Source: Clostridia bacterium | GTDB lineage: Bacteria; Bacillota; Clostridia; Oscillospirales; CAG-272 | Direction of reading: 5' to 3' | DNA: 53,993 bases | Assembly (NCBI GenBank): GCA_900767415.1 | Contig: CAAFYZ010000040.1 | Location: 1-53,993, forward strand | Shown: piece after piece, positions 8,378 through 16,269 of the stretch | Position numbering within the stretch: position 1 is the first letter of the stretch | How the letters are laid out: every line of letters begins with the position of its first letter | Translations under genes and position numbers: made by a program | Notes under the pieces: model-generated | Told to the model about the DNA's origin: nothing | Seen by the model: only the letters and a program-made list of their open reading frames with translations | Databases searched by the model: none

Positions 8378-8406
8378 ATTCTACCATACCTGCCGCGCTT
8401 TGTCAA
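8378..8406 (-). promoter_or_regulatory. sigma-A promoter of the GH88 gene
   Basis: On the minus strand TTGACA (8406-8401), 17-bp spacer, TAGAAT (8383-8378). The -35 overlaps the stop codon of the upstream radical SAM gene. Confidence 0.85.
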
Positions 8407-9335
8407 CCTCTTTCGGGAATTTCTTTTCCCCGCGGGACTCCCGTAAGATCGAAAGGCGGGATAAAACTCTCTTTTGCCGTCCCCTCCTCCTGAATGAAGG
8501 CGTCGGTGATCCCGAGCCGCTCGGCATAACGGAGAAACGCGCGGTATTCCTCCCGCGTGACGGTACGCGACAGCGGCGAGGGCATCCCGGGCGGAGGGGT
8601 ATATTGGTTCATGAGACTGTAAACGATCCGATTCCCGTAAGTTTCGTAAAGGCGGTGCAGAGCAAGACAGGAATTCGCCACGTGCCCGGGGAGCAGGAGC
8701 AACCTTACGATAACGCCGCGGCGGATCATGCCCCGCGCGTCGTACTCCGGGTCCTGTGCGATACGCACCATGCGTCCGATCGCCTCCCATGCCGCCGTCG
8801 GATAATTGGGCGCGGCGGAATAGCGGGCGGCGAGCGACGCGTCATGATATTTATCGTCCGCCAAAAAAACGTCGACCGTCCCGTCGAGCGCGTCGACCGT
8901 CTCTGGTGTCTCATACGACGAGGTATTGTAAACGATCGGGAGCGAAAGCCCCGCCGCCCTTGCCGCGGCAACCGAACGGATCACGGAAGGGACAAAATGC
9001 GTCGGTGTGACGAGGTTGATGTTCTCTGCCCCCTCGGCGGCAAGACGAAGATAAATCTCCGAAAGTTCCGACTCGGTAACGGGCACGCCGAAACCGCCGT
9101 GCGAAATCTCGCGGTTCTGACAATACACGCACCCGAGCGAACAACCGGAAAAAAAGACGGCGCCCGAGCCGCCTGTCCCGGAGACGGGGGGTTCTTCGTA
9201 AAAATGAAGTGCCGCGCGGGCAATGACCGGACGGTCGCCCATCCCGCAGACCCCGCGCTCTCCCGCGTCGCGGCGGACGCCGCAACGATGGGCGCAAAGC
9301 GTGCAGTGTCGATATGCTAAGTCGCAAAATGCCAT
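8403..9335 (-). CDS. PflX-type radical SAM protein
   Basis: About 310 residues. An N-terminal Cys cluster ('CTLCAHRCGV', then 'GVCGM') is followed by the radical SAM motif CxxxCxxC ('CSLGCVYC') near residue 90, as in the PflX/COG1313 branch of pyruvate-formate-lyase-activating-enzyme-like proteins. It should bind a [4Fe-4S] cluster and SAM to generate a 5'-deoxyadenosyl radical. The substrate is unknown for this branch and no PFL or glycyl radical enzyme is nearby. I prefer the ATG at 9335, about 11 bp after GGAGAAAG, over an in-frame GTG at 9347 that sits too close to that RBS. Divergent from the dCMP deaminase gene. Confidence 0.82.
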   Translation of the reverse strand: MAFCDLAYRHCTLCAHRCGVRRDAGERGVCGMGDRPVIARAALHFYEEPPVSGTGGSGAVFFSGCSLGCVYCQNREISHGGFGVPVTESELSEIYLRLAAEGAENINLVTPTHFVPSVIRSVAAARAAGLSLPIVYNTSSYETPETVDALDGTVDVFLADDKYHDASLAARYSAAPNYPTAAWEAIGRMVRIAQDPEYDARGMIRRGVIVRLLLLPGHVANSCLALHRLYETYGNRIVYSLMNQYTPPPGMPSPLSRTVTREEYRAFLRYAERLGITDAFIQEEGTAKESFIPPFDLTGVPRGKEIPERG

Positions 9336-9364
9336 GTTTTTTCTCACTTTCTCCGCGTTTTTTC

Positions 9365-9393
9365 TTGACAGACGGAGAGATTTATGCTACACT
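9365..9393 (+). promoter_or_regulatory. sigma-A promoter of the dCMP deaminase gene
   Basis: Perfect TTGACA (9365-9370), 17-bp spacer, TACACT (9388-9393) preceded by TGC (extended -10). Confidence 0.85.
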
Positions 9394-9424
9394 GATAAAA
9401 AAAAGAGCGGGAGGTGCTGTTCCG

Positions 9425-9922
9425 ATGTCGGACAAAAGAACGGACTATATTTCATGGGATGAATATTTTATGGGTGTCGCACTGCTTGCCGCCGAGCGGT
9501 CGAAAGACCCGAACACGCGGGTCGGTGCCTGCATCGTCGACGATCAGAACCGGATTCTCTCCACGGGGTACAACGGCTTCCCGCAGGGATGCTCGGACGA
9601 CGACTTCCCGTGGAACCGGGACGAGGCGGAAGGCGAAACCAAATATAAATTCGTCGTTCACGCAGAGCTGAATGCCATTCTCAACACGCGCGGGAAGTCG
9701 CTCGCCGGCTCCCGTCTGTATGTCGGTCTTTTCCCCTGCCACGAATGTGCGAAAGCCATCATTCAGGCAGGAATCCGCGAGGTGATCTATCTCTCCGACA
9801 AGTATTTCGGCACGGAATCCACCGTCGCCTCCCGCAGAATGCTCGACGCGGCAGGCATCCGCCTCACCCGTCTTCAGCCGACGAGATCGCAGATCGTTCT
9901 GCGCTTTGATGTTGAAAAATAA
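9425..9922 (+). CDS. deoxycytidylate (dCMP) deaminase, ComEB-type
   Basis: A 165-residue zinc deaminase. The catalytic 'HAEL' and zinc-binding 'PCHEC' motifs are present, and the N-terminal 'RSKDPNTRVGACIVDD' is typical of dCMP deaminases. It converts dCMP to dUMP, feeding thymidylate synthesis; in Bacillus the homologue is encoded beside competence genes and called ComEB. The ATG at 9425 follows GGGAGGTG, while upstream in-frame residues fall in the promoter. A stand-alone gene between its own promoter and a shared bidirectional terminator. Confidence 0.93.
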   Translation: MSDKRTDYISWDEYFMGVALLAAERSKDPNTRVGACIVDDQNRILSTGYNGFPQGCSDDDFPWNRDEAEGETKYKFVVHAELNAILNTRGKSLAGSRLYVGLFPCHECAKAIIQAGIREVIYLSDKYFGTESTVASRRMLDAAGIRLTRLQPTRSQIVLRFDVEK

Positions 9923-9951
9923 CGAATTTTAACCTATAATTCAAGGCAGAA

Positions 9952-9974
9952 AGCCGTCGGAAACGACGGTTTTC
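9952..9974. terminator. bidirectional terminator between dCMP deaminase gene and ispE
   Basis: CCGTCG/CGACGG (9954-9959 and 9964-9969) closed by a GAAA tetraloop, with AAAG on one side and TTTTC on the other. Confidence 0.75.
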
Positions 9975-9975
9975 T

Positions 9976-10854
9976 TTATACGGAGCGGACGGCGTCGGCG
10001 CGGTATCCCTCCGCGCGAAGTGCGGACGCCGCCAGAGCGGCACTCGTTTCGTCGGGGAAGATGCCGAAGACCGCCGAGCCGCTCCCGCTCATCAGCGTCC
10101 CTTCGGCCCCGAGACGGGAAAGGCGTTTTTTCACCTCCGCCGCCTTCGGAATCCCAGAGAGAACGGCGGATTCGAAAATGTTGTAAAGACCGCCCGCGAC
10201 CGTCCGTCCCTCCTCCACCGCGGCGGAAAACGCCCGATACGCCGCCGCACCCCCGCCCGGAACACTGCCGTCGAAATCGGAATACAGGCGGTCAAGCGAC
10301 GCATACGCCGCCGGGGTCGAAACATATTCGCAGGACGCGGCAATCACGAAGTACATCGGCGGCAGGACGAGGGGGGTGAGTTTTTCTCCCCTGCCTTCGC
10401 AGAGCGCACTTTTGCCGAGAAGACAGAACGGAACGTCGCTCCCGATCTCCTCGGCAATCGACAGAAGTGCCCCGAGGGAAAACGGACGGGAAAACAGCCG
10501 ATTCAGGACGCGGAGCGTCGCCGCCGCATCGGAAGAGCCGCCGGCAAGTCCCGCACCGACGGGAATCCGCTTTTCCAGCGCGATCCGCACCTGTGCCGCC
10601 GTACCGAGGCGGCATAAGAAGGCGTTCGCCGCGCGGCAGACAAGATTGCTCCCGTCGGTCGGCACGTACGGCGCGCCCTCCGTCACAAGAGATACCGTGC
10701 TGCGGGACGCGGGCGACACCGTCACCGTCAGAGTATCCGCGAGCGAGACCGCGTGCATGACGCTGCGGATCTCGTGAAACCCGTCGCTCCTCTTCCCTAT
10801 CACATCCAAAAACAGATTGATTTTTGCGTACGCCTGTTCTTTTGCCGTCGTCAT
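9976..10854 (-). CDS. ispE: 4-(cytidine 5'-diphospho)-2-C-methyl-D-erythritol kinase
   Basis: A 292-residue GHMP kinase of the methylerythritol phosphate (non-mevalonate) isoprenoid pathway. It phosphorylates the 2-hydroxyl of CDP-methylerythritol with ATP. 'AYAKINLFLDVIGKR.DGFHEI' marks the substrate-binding N terminus, 'GAGLAGGSSDAAA' is the GHMP ATP-binding loop (about residue 95) and 'LMSGSGSAVFG' is the C-terminal GHMP motif. The start at 10854 follows GGAGGGACGCT; longer in-frame starts run into the promoter. It is monocistronic. The organism therefore uses the MEP pathway. Confidence 0.95.
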   Translation of the reverse strand: MTTAKEQAYAKINLFLDVIGKRSDGFHEIRSVMHAVSLADTLTVTVSPASRSTVSLVTEGAPYVPTDGSNLVCRAANAFLCRLGTAAQVRIALEKRIPVGAGLAGGSSDAAATLRVLNRLFSRPFSLGALLSIAEEIGSDVPFCLLGKSALCEGRGEKLTPLVLPPMYFVIAASCEYVSTPAAYASLDRLYSDFDGSVPGGGAAAYRAFSAAVEEGRTVAGGLYNIFESAVLSGIPKAAEVKKRLSRLGAEGTLMSGSGSAVFGIFPDETSAALAASALRAEGYRADAVRSV

Positions 10855-10882
10855 AGCGTCCCTCCGTGTACTGGTTGCTCCT

Positions 10883-10911
10883 ATTATACAACATACCGTC
10901 GCGCTTTGCAA
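10883..10911 (-). promoter_or_regulatory. sigma-A promoter of ispE
   Basis: Minus strand TTGCAA (10911-10906), 17-bp spacer, TATAAT (10888-10883). Confidence 0.85.
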
Positions 10912-10996
10912 GAGGGGACGAGCGTTTATCGGAAAAACGGCGTTTTCGCATAAATTATATTTTAGAAATTTTTAGTGGTTATTTTAGAAAAAGGGG

Positions 10997-11025
10997 TTGA
11001 CAAAGCTCGGCAAATGTGATAGAAT
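10997..11025 (+). promoter_or_regulatory. sigma-A promoter of the rpsF operon
   Basis: TTGACA (10997-11002), 17-bp spacer, TAGAAT (11020-11025) with an extended TGA before the -10. Confidence 0.88.
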
Positions 11026-11033
11026 ATTGCCGA

Positions 11034-11094
11034 TTCGGGTATTGTGCCCGTCTCCTTGCCGCCCGAGGCGGCCTTAATGACCAGAAGGAGGTAA
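11034..11094 (+). promoter_or_regulatory. rpsF leader with hairpins; possible S6:S18 autoregulatory site
   Basis: The roughly 70-base leader holds a CGGG/CCCG hairpin (about 11036-11050) and a 6-bp GCCGCC/GGCGGC hairpin (11058-11072) before the GGAGG at 11087-11091. Bacterial rpsF operons are known to be repressed by an S6:S18 complex binding the leader. I could not match the known motif base by base, so the regulatory role is inference. Confidence 0.35.
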
Positions 11095-11100
11095 AAAACG

Positions 11101-11472
11101 ATGGGAAAAATTTCTTCTTACGAAACTCTCTTTGCGATCAACGGCAACCTTGCCGAAGAGGAAGCAAAGGCAGTGGAAGAAAAGTTCGTCTCTCTGATCA
11201 AGGAGAACGCGAGCGACGTTGCGGTTGATGAATGGGGCAAGAGAAAACTTGCTTACACGATCAACTACATCAACGAAGCTTACTACGTCCTTGTCACTTT
11301 CAAGAGCGAACCGACCTTCCCCCTCGAGCTTGAGCGTCTGCTTGAGATCAACGAAAACGTGATCCGTTACATGACGACCGTCAAGATCGAGAAGAAGGCA
11401 AGAGCCAAGGCGAGAAAGCCCGAAGCAAAAGCCGAAGAAACCGTCGAAGTCGCAGAAACGACCGAGGCGTAA
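11101..11472 (+). CDS. rpsF: 30S ribosomal protein S6
   Basis: A 123-residue S6. The family signature 'YETLFAI' opens the protein and 'WGKRKLAY.INY..EAYYVL..F' lies in the middle. S6 binds S18 and 16S rRNA on the platform of the small subunit. The C-terminal 28 residues form a Lys/Ala/Glu-rich tail beyond the core fold, a common lineage-specific extension. First gene of the conserved rpsF-ssb-rpsR operon, with a strong promoter and an AGGAGG SD. Confidence 0.97.
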   Translation: MGKISSYETLFAINGNLAEEEAKAVEEKFVSLIKENASDVAVDEWGKRKLAYTINYINEAYYVLVTFKSEPTFPLELERLLEINENVIRYMTTVKIEKKARAKARKPEAKAEETVEVAETTEA

Positions 11473-11541
11473 GACAGCGACCGACACCGCCGTAACGGCT
11501 GATATCGGCGCATACGACGGAAAGAAAGGATCGTTTGATTT

Positions 11542-12009
11542 ATGGCAAGTTTTAACAAAGTTATCCTGATCGGTAACATGGCGGCAGATCCCGAGCTGAA
11601 GCAGACAAATTCCGGTACTTCGGTATGCAGCTTCCGCATCGCGGTCAACCGTCGGTTCGCAAAAGCGGATCAGGGACAGCAGACTGTCGATTTCTTTGAT
11701 ATTGTGGCGTGGAGACAGACGGCGGAATTTGTCTGCCGCTATTTCAAAAAGGGGAATCCGATTCTTGTTTGCGGACAGCTTCAGACACGGAGCTGGACCG
11801 ACAATCAAGGACAGAAGAGAAACACGGTGGAAGTCGTCGCCGACGAGGCGACCTTCGTGGCATCTGCCGCGCAGACCGCCGCCGCTTCTTCCTCTCACGA
11901 GTCGCAGGGCAACTCCTATACGCCGAACGCGTACGGTGCCCCCGCCTTCAACAACACGCAGAACTCCAATTTTGAAGAGATCCCGGGTGACGAGAGTCTT
12001 CCCTTCTGA
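11542..12009 (+). CDS. ssb: single-stranded DNA-binding protein
   Basis: A 155-residue SSB with an N-terminal OB fold ('FNKVILIGNMAADPELKQT', 'FFDIVAWRQTAEF', 'GQLQTRSW') to about residue 105, a Ser/Ala/Asn-rich flexible linker, and the acidic protein-docking tip ending in 'DESLPF'. It coats single-stranded DNA in replication, recombination and repair and recruits partners such as RecO (encoded nearby at 20 kb). Lies between rpsF and rpsR, the usual Firmicutes arrangement. Confidence 0.97.
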   Translation: MASFNKVILIGNMAADPELKQTNSGTSVCSFRIAVNRRFAKADQGQQTVDFFDIVAWRQTAEFVCRYFKKGNPILVCGQLQTRSWTDNQGQKRNTVEVVADEATFVASAAQTAAASSSHESQGNSYTPNAYGAPAFNNTQNSNFEEIPGDESLPF

Positions 12010-12089
12010 GAAGCTCCTCCCCCACCGCGCGTCAGGCTCACGGCGTGCGGCGATATCGATACGGTGAGCCGGAAAGGGTTTTTACCGAC

Positions 12090-12341
12090 ATGGAAAGAAA
12101 CGATGCACCCCGTTCCTCCTTCCGTCCGATGCACAGAAGAAAGAAAGTATGCCTCTTCTGCCAGGACAAGGTGAACGAAATCGATTATAAGGATGTTGCC
12201 AAACTCCGGAAATTCATTTCCGAAAGAGCCAAGATCCTTCCGAGACGCGTCTGCGGCACCTGCGCTCTTCACCAGAGACAGCTTACCACCGCAATCAAGA
12301 GAGCGCGTCAGATGGCACTCCTTCCTTATGTGTCCAACTGA
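12090..12341 (+). CDS. rpsR: 30S ribosomal protein S18 (zinc-ribbon type)
   Basis: An 83-residue S18, partner of S6 on the 30S platform. It keeps the C+ pattern: CxxC at the N-terminal side ('VCLFCQDKV') and 'CGTCALHQ' downstream, which suggests a zinc-binding version. The core 'IDYKDVAKLRKFISERAKI' and 'AIKRARQMALLPY' are diagnostic. The start at 12090 follows GGAAAGGG. Last gene of the rpsF-ssb-rpsR operon, ended by a strong terminator. Confidence 0.95.
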   Translation: MERNDAPRSSFRPMHRRKKVCLFCQDKVNEIDYKDVAKLRKFISERAKILPRRVCGTCALHQRQLTTAIKRARQMALLPYVSN

Positions 12342-12366
12342 TTCGGACCGATAGGAAGACCGTCGG

Positions 12367-12399
12367 AAAAGGCAACCGTGAAAACGGTTGCCTTTTCCT
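12367..12399 (+). terminator. terminator of the rpsF-ssb-rpsR operon
   Basis: AAAAGGCAACCGT/ACGGTTGCCTTTT stem with a GAAA loop, followed by TTTTCCTTT. Confidence 0.92.
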
Positions 12400-12461
12400 T
12401 TGACCGGACGGCAGGCGGCATCTCCCCCCTTTTGCGGCGCGGCGGATTTTCACCGGAGATC

Positions 12462-12491
12462 TTGCCGTTTTCTTTTCGGTCTTCATATACT
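12462..12491 (+). promoter_or_regulatory. probable sigma-A promoter of the MFS transporter gene
   Basis: TTGCCG (12462-12467), 18-bp spacer, TATACT (12486-12491). Confidence 0.6.
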
Positions 12492-12553
12492 GTTATCGGT
12501 CGAATTTATCATTTCTCATCCGTCGCTATGCGACAGAACGGAACGATTCCATT

Positions 12554-13813
12554 ATGAAATTCACTTATAAGCACACACTGATTGCTTCCTATCTTTCTTA
12601 TATCGTGCAGGCAATCGTCAACAATCTCTCCCCTCTTCTCTTCGTCACCTTCCGCGATACGCTCGGCATCAGCTTTGCCGAGATCAGTCTTCTGATTACC
12701 GTAAACTTCGCGCTTCAGATCGTCATCGACCTCTCCAGCACCCTCTTTATCGACAGAATCGGGTATCGTGCCAGCGTCACCGTCGCGGAAGGCATGACCG
12801 TCATCGGGCTTGTCGCCCTCGGGCTTCTCCCGACCGTCATGGTGAACAAGTTCGCCGCACTGCTCATCGCGACCGTCTTCTCTTCCGTCGGCGGCGGATT
12901 GATCGAGGTGGTCGTCAGCCCGATCGTCGAGGCCATTCCCGGAGACGAAAAAGCGTCTGCCATGAGCATCCTGCACTCTTTCTATTGCTGGGGGCAGGCG
13001 GGCGTCATTCTCTTCTCCACGCTCTATTTTCTCTTCTTCGGATTTTCAAAGTGGTACATTCTGCCGATTCTGTGGGCGATCGTTCCCTTTATTGCCATGC
13101 TCCTCTGTCTGAAAGTCCCGATCGCCACTCTCCCGCAGGACGAGGAACACAGTGCGGGGCGTCGGCTCTTTGCCGATCCGACCTTCCTTCTGATGCTCGT
13201 CATCATGGTTGCGGCGGGTGCCGCGGAGCTTGCGATGTCGCAATGGGCATCTTTCTTCGCAGAGCAGGGACTTCACGTCCCGAAAACGGTCGGCGACCTG
13301 CTCGGTCCCTGCTGTTTTGCCCTGCTGATGGGAACGGGGCGTCTTCTCTTCGGCATTTTCGGAAAGAAAATGCGACTGGAACGCTGGATCTTCGCGTCCT
13401 TCGTGCTCTGTCTCTTTTCCTATCTTCTCGTCGTCTTCGCTCCGTCGCCGATCCTGTCGCTTGCCGCCTGTGCCCTGACGGGGCTTTCGGTCGCCCTGCT
13501 CTGGCCCGGCATGTACAGTCTCGGCGCGCGCCATCTGCCCTACGGCGGAACGTTGATGTTCGCGCTCTTTGCCTTCGGCGGTGATATCGGCTGTACGCTC
13601 GGTCCCGATGTCATCGGATTCGTCTCCGAGGTGATCTCCGACGGCGGTCTGCAAAAACTCGCCGCCTTTCTCGCCGACGATCCGACCGAAGCGGGGCTGA
13701 AAGCGGGTATGCTCTTCGCCGCGATCTTCCCTCTCGTCGCCATCGCGGCGACCCTTTTCCTGATCCGCCGACTGAAGAAAAAAGATCCTCTGCCGGAAGA
13801 CGCGGCGGATTAA
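12554..13813 (+). CDS. MFS transporter
   Basis: A 419-residue integral membrane protein with about 12 hydrophobic segments, a long central cytoplasmic loop (about residues 195-210) and the usual two-fold major-facilitator layout. It shows 'GFV', 'LDIG'-like and Arg/Lys-rich loop features but no motif that identifies a substrate; sugar or drug/proton antiport are both possible. The start at 12554 has a weak RBS (GGAACG). It is followed 171 bp later by a GH20 gene with its own promoter, so sugar uptake is a reasonable guess but not demonstrated. Confidence 0.8.
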   Translation: MKFTYKHTLIASYLSYIVQAIVNNLSPLLFVTFRDTLGISFAEISLLITVNFALQIVIDLSSTLFIDRIGYRASVTVAEGMTVIGLVALGLLPTVMVNKFAALLIATVFSSVGGGLIEVVVSPIVEAIPGDEKASAMSILHSFYCWGQAGVILFSTLYFLFFGFSKWYILPILWAIVPFIAMLLCLKVPIATLPQDEEHSAGRRLFADPTFLLMLVIMVAAGAAELAMSQWASFFAEQGLHVPKTVGDLLGPCCFALLMGTGRLLFGIFGKKMRLERWIFASFVLCLFSYLLVVFAPSPILSLAACALTGLSVALLWPGMYSLGARHLPYGGTLMFALFAFGGDIGCTLGPDVIGFVSEVISDGGLQKLAAFLADDPTEAGLKAGMLFAAIFPLVAIAATLFLIRRLKKKDPLPEDAAD

Positions 13814-13889
13814 CTCTGCCGGCTCGATACCTTTTACCATAATCTTGCCTTCCTTTTATATTTACTTTGCCTTTTTTCTCCCTGTTCTC

Positions 13890-13918
13890 TTGCTTTTTTT
13901 GTGAAAATATGCTATCAT
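13890..13918 (+). promoter_or_regulatory. sigma-A promoter of the GH20 gene
   Basis: TTGCTT (13890-13895), 17-bp spacer, TATCAT (13913-13918) preceded by TGC (extended -10). Confidence 0.75.
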
Positions 13919-13984
13919 ACCTTTGGCGCCCGGCATCTTTTCGGATCGGACGAACAAAAGACAATACAGGAGAGAAAATACTCT

Positions 13985-15589
13985 ATGGCAAACCGCAAAT
14001 ATGACCACTTCGGCGTCATGATCGACATGTCCCGCAACTCGGTGATGAACGTCGACGCACTGAAGCGCTATCTTCCTCTTCTCAAGAAAATGGGCTACAA
14101 CACGGTAATGCTCTACACAGAGGACACCTACGAGGTGGACGGTGAGCCTTACTTCGGCTATATGAGAGGCAGATATTCGAAGGCGGAGATGAAGGCGATC
14201 GACGCTTATGCCGCATCGCTCGGCTTCGAGACGATCCCCTGCATGCAGACGCTCGCCCATCTGAACGCGACGATCCGCTGGGGCACCTTCCCGATCGACT
14301 GCGACAACATTCTGCTCGTCGACGATCCGCGCACCTATGAGCTGATCGACCATATGTTCGCGACGCTCTCCGAGTGCTTCGCCTCCCGTCTGATCCACAT
14401 CGGTATGGACGAGGCGCACATGCTCGGCAGAGGTGCCTTTCTCGATCGCCACGGCTATGAAAAGGCGTCGAGCATTATCAAGCGTCATCTTGCGAAGGTC
14501 GAAGAGATCGCCGCAAAGTACGGCTACAAGTGCCTTATATGGTCGGATATGTTCTTCCGTACCTGGAACGGAGGCGCTTATTACACCAAGAAGACCGAGC
14601 TTCCGAAAGAGATCGTGGAATCGGTCAGTCCGAATGTCATTCCCGTCTATTGGGACTACTGTCATGAAAACGAGTCCGAATATGACGACATGATCAGCAA
14701 TCATAAGCAGCTCTCGAAGGAGACATGGTTCGCGGGCTGTGCCTGGAGCTGGAAGGGCTTGACGCCGATGAACGGCGCGACGCTCAAATACATGCTTCCC
14801 GCTCTCCGTGCCTGCGCGAAGAACCATGTGAAGAATATCTTCATGACCATGTGGGGAGACAACGGCGGCGAGTGCTCGCACTTCTCACAGCTTCCTTCCC
14901 TCTTCTATGTTGCGGAATATGCCAAAGGAAACGAAGACGAGGCGAAGATCAAGGAGAAATTCCGTCAGAAGTTCGGCGTGGACTTCGACGACTTCATGTT
15001 CCTCGACGCGGCGAACTTGCTCGACGGTGTCGTAGGCACCGAGAACCCCGCGAAATATATGCTCTTCTCCGACTACTTCAACGACTATCTCGACTATACG
15101 GTAAACCCCGCGGAAGAGGAAAAGTATGCAAAGTACGCACAAAGACTCCGCGAATGTACGAAAAAGTACCGCAAGTACGCCTACCTCTTCGACACGCAGG
15201 CGAAGCTCTGTGATGTCCTCGCCATCAAGTATGCCCTCGGCTACAAGACGAGAAAATCCTACGAGGCAGGCGACAAGGAGGCGCTCCGCTCCCTTGCCGA
15301 AAACGAATACAAAAAAGTGCAAAAGCGCGTGCGTCTCTTCCACGCCGCGTTTGAAAAGCAGTGGTTCACCGACAACAAGACCTGCGGCTTCGATGTGCAG
15401 GATCTGCGGATCGGCGGTCTGCTCCAGAGAACGGAGTCCTGCCGGAAGAGACTGCTCGACTATGTAAACGGAAAGATCCCTGCCATTGAAGAGCTCGAAG
15501 AAAAGCTCCTTCCCTTCGGAAAGAGAAAAGAAGGCGAACCGATCTTAATCAATCAGGTATACCCAGTCGCAACGACGAACGTCTACTGA
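13985..15589 (+). CDS. GH20 family beta-N-acetylhexosaminidase
   Basis: A 534-residue glycoside hydrolase. The catalytic Asp-Glu pair of GH20 is visible as Asp142-Glu143 in 'LIHIGMDEAHML', on a TIM barrel that begins at the very N terminus ('FGVMIDMSRN', 'LKKMGYNTVMLYTED'). It should remove terminal GlcNAc or GalNAc from glycoconjugates by substrate-assisted catalysis. There is no GH20b domain in front and no signal peptide, so this is the compact cytoplasmic group, with a C-terminal alpha-helical region of about 200 residues. The start at 13985 is set by AGGAGA at 13968-13973; an upstream in-frame GTG lies in the promoter. Short monocistronic unit. Confidence 0.82.
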   Translation: MANRKYDHFGVMIDMSRNSVMNVDALKRYLPLLKKMGYNTVMLYTEDTYEVDGEPYFGYMRGRYSKAEMKAIDAYAASLGFETIPCMQTLAHLNATIRWGTFPIDCDNILLVDDPRTYELIDHMFATLSECFASRLIHIGMDEAHMLGRGAFLDRHGYEKASSIIKRHLAKVEEIAAKYGYKCLIWSDMFFRTWNGGAYYTKKTELPKEIVESVSPNVIPVYWDYCHENESEYDDMISNHKQLSKETWFAGCAWSWKGLTPMNGATLKYMLPALRACAKNHVKNIFMTMWGDNGGECSHFSQLPSLFYVAEYAKGNEDEAKIKEKFRQKFGVDFDDFMFLDAANLLDGVVGTENPAKYMLFSDYFNDYLDYTVNPAEEEKYAKYAQRLRECTKKYRKYAYLFDTQAKLCDVLAIKYALGYKTRKSYEAGDKEALRSLAENEYKKVQKRVRLFHAAFEKQWFTDNKTCGFDVQDLRIGGLLQRTESCRKRLLDYVNGKIPAIEELEEKLLPFGKRKEGEPILINQVYPVATTNVY

Positions 15590-15597
15590 TAAAAATT

Positions 15598-15628
15598 GCC
15601 CCCGTGCTGTGGCACGGGGGCGATTTTT
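15598..15628 (+). terminator. terminator of the GH20 gene
   Basis: GCCCCCGTGC/GCACGGGGGC (15598-15607 and 15612-15621), TGTG loop, then GATTTTT. Confidence 0.92.
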
Positions 15629-15639
15629 GCGCAAGTCAT

Positions 15640-15741
15640 AAGGCACCGCAAATCTCAATTCTGAATGAAGTGTGGCGACAGAGCAGAGAAGCTACCGCAA
15701 AACCAACCGCCCAATTCTGCATTCTTCATTCTTCATTCTTA
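15640..15741. repeat. repeat-like intergenic segment with a CATTCTT heptad array
   Basis: Two copies of CAATTCTG (about 15656 and 15712) flank an about 50-base segment, and GAATGAAG near the first copy is complementary to CTTCATTC near the second. The right end is a three-unit array of CATTCTT/ATTCTTC (15721-15741) that directly abuts the stop codon of the minus-strand gene. It looks like a dispersed intergenic element; copy number elsewhere cannot be judged here. Confidence 0.5.
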
Positions 15742-16209
15742 CTTTGTCCCTTCTTCCGCACGGCGGAAGGCACGGGAAAGGTAACGCTCGATGATCCCCT
15801 GCTTTTGGTATTCTTTCCAAAACATCACGACGACAAAAACCGCAAGGCAGACGGGAACGACGGAAAAACCGCCGACCGAAAAGCAAAGAACGATAAAGTA
15901 GACGAAGAGAGCGAAAAAAGCCAGATGAAAGATCGGTTCCGTCACGATGATTCCCGAAAGGGTGGTGACGCCGTCCTTCTCCGACAGTTTCCCCGAAAAA
16001 TACGTGCCGACGAGAAAGCCGTTGTCCTTGGTCGGGCGGTTCATCATCTCGCACTTCACCCGCAGACGATCCCCGCGAAAGGTCGGTTTTATCTTCGGGG
16101 TGCCGCTTTTTTCGTCAAAGCGGACATTGCGGTTGACGCGGTCGGGGTCGGTGAGAATCCCGCGCATTTCTTCGGCGGGAACGGTGGTTTTCAGTCTGAC
16201 AATCCGCAT
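15739..16209 (-). CDS. hypothetical membrane protein
   Basis: A 156-residue protein of no recognised family. The N-terminal half (about 1-95) is soluble and beta-rich, with alternating charged and hydrophobic residues; it resembles a small cytoplasmic PH-like or YcxB-like domain, but that is only an impression. Two adjacent hydrophobic segments (about 96-118 and 120-138) follow, then a basic C-terminal tail. The start at 16209 follows GGGAGGGGAG; an upstream in-frame ATG overlaps that SD. It lies 60 bp after the serine hydrolase gene with no terminator between, so it is probably co-transcribed with it. Confidence 0.65.
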   Translation of the reverse strand: MRIVRLKTTVPAEEMRGILTDPDRVNRNVRFDEKSGTPKIKPTFRGDRLRVKCEMMNRPTKDNGFLVGTYFSGKLSEKDGVTTLSGIIVTEPIFHLAFFALFVYFIVLCFSVGGFSVVPVCLAVFVVVMFWKEYQKQGIIERYLSRAFRRAEEGTK

Positions 16210-16269
16210 GGTAAACTCCCCTCTGCCGCCCATGGCGGCTGCTTTTTTTATGCGTCGGTATCGACGCGC

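Noticed and set aside
6620..8446. 608-residue open frame on the plus strand
   Set aside because: Antisense to ddh and the GH88 gene, both of which have convincing motifs.
16216..16253. Terminator between the serine hydrolase and the small membrane protein gene
   Set aside because: The GCCGCC/GGCGGC hairpin is followed by T residues only on the plus strand, opposite to the direction of transcription.
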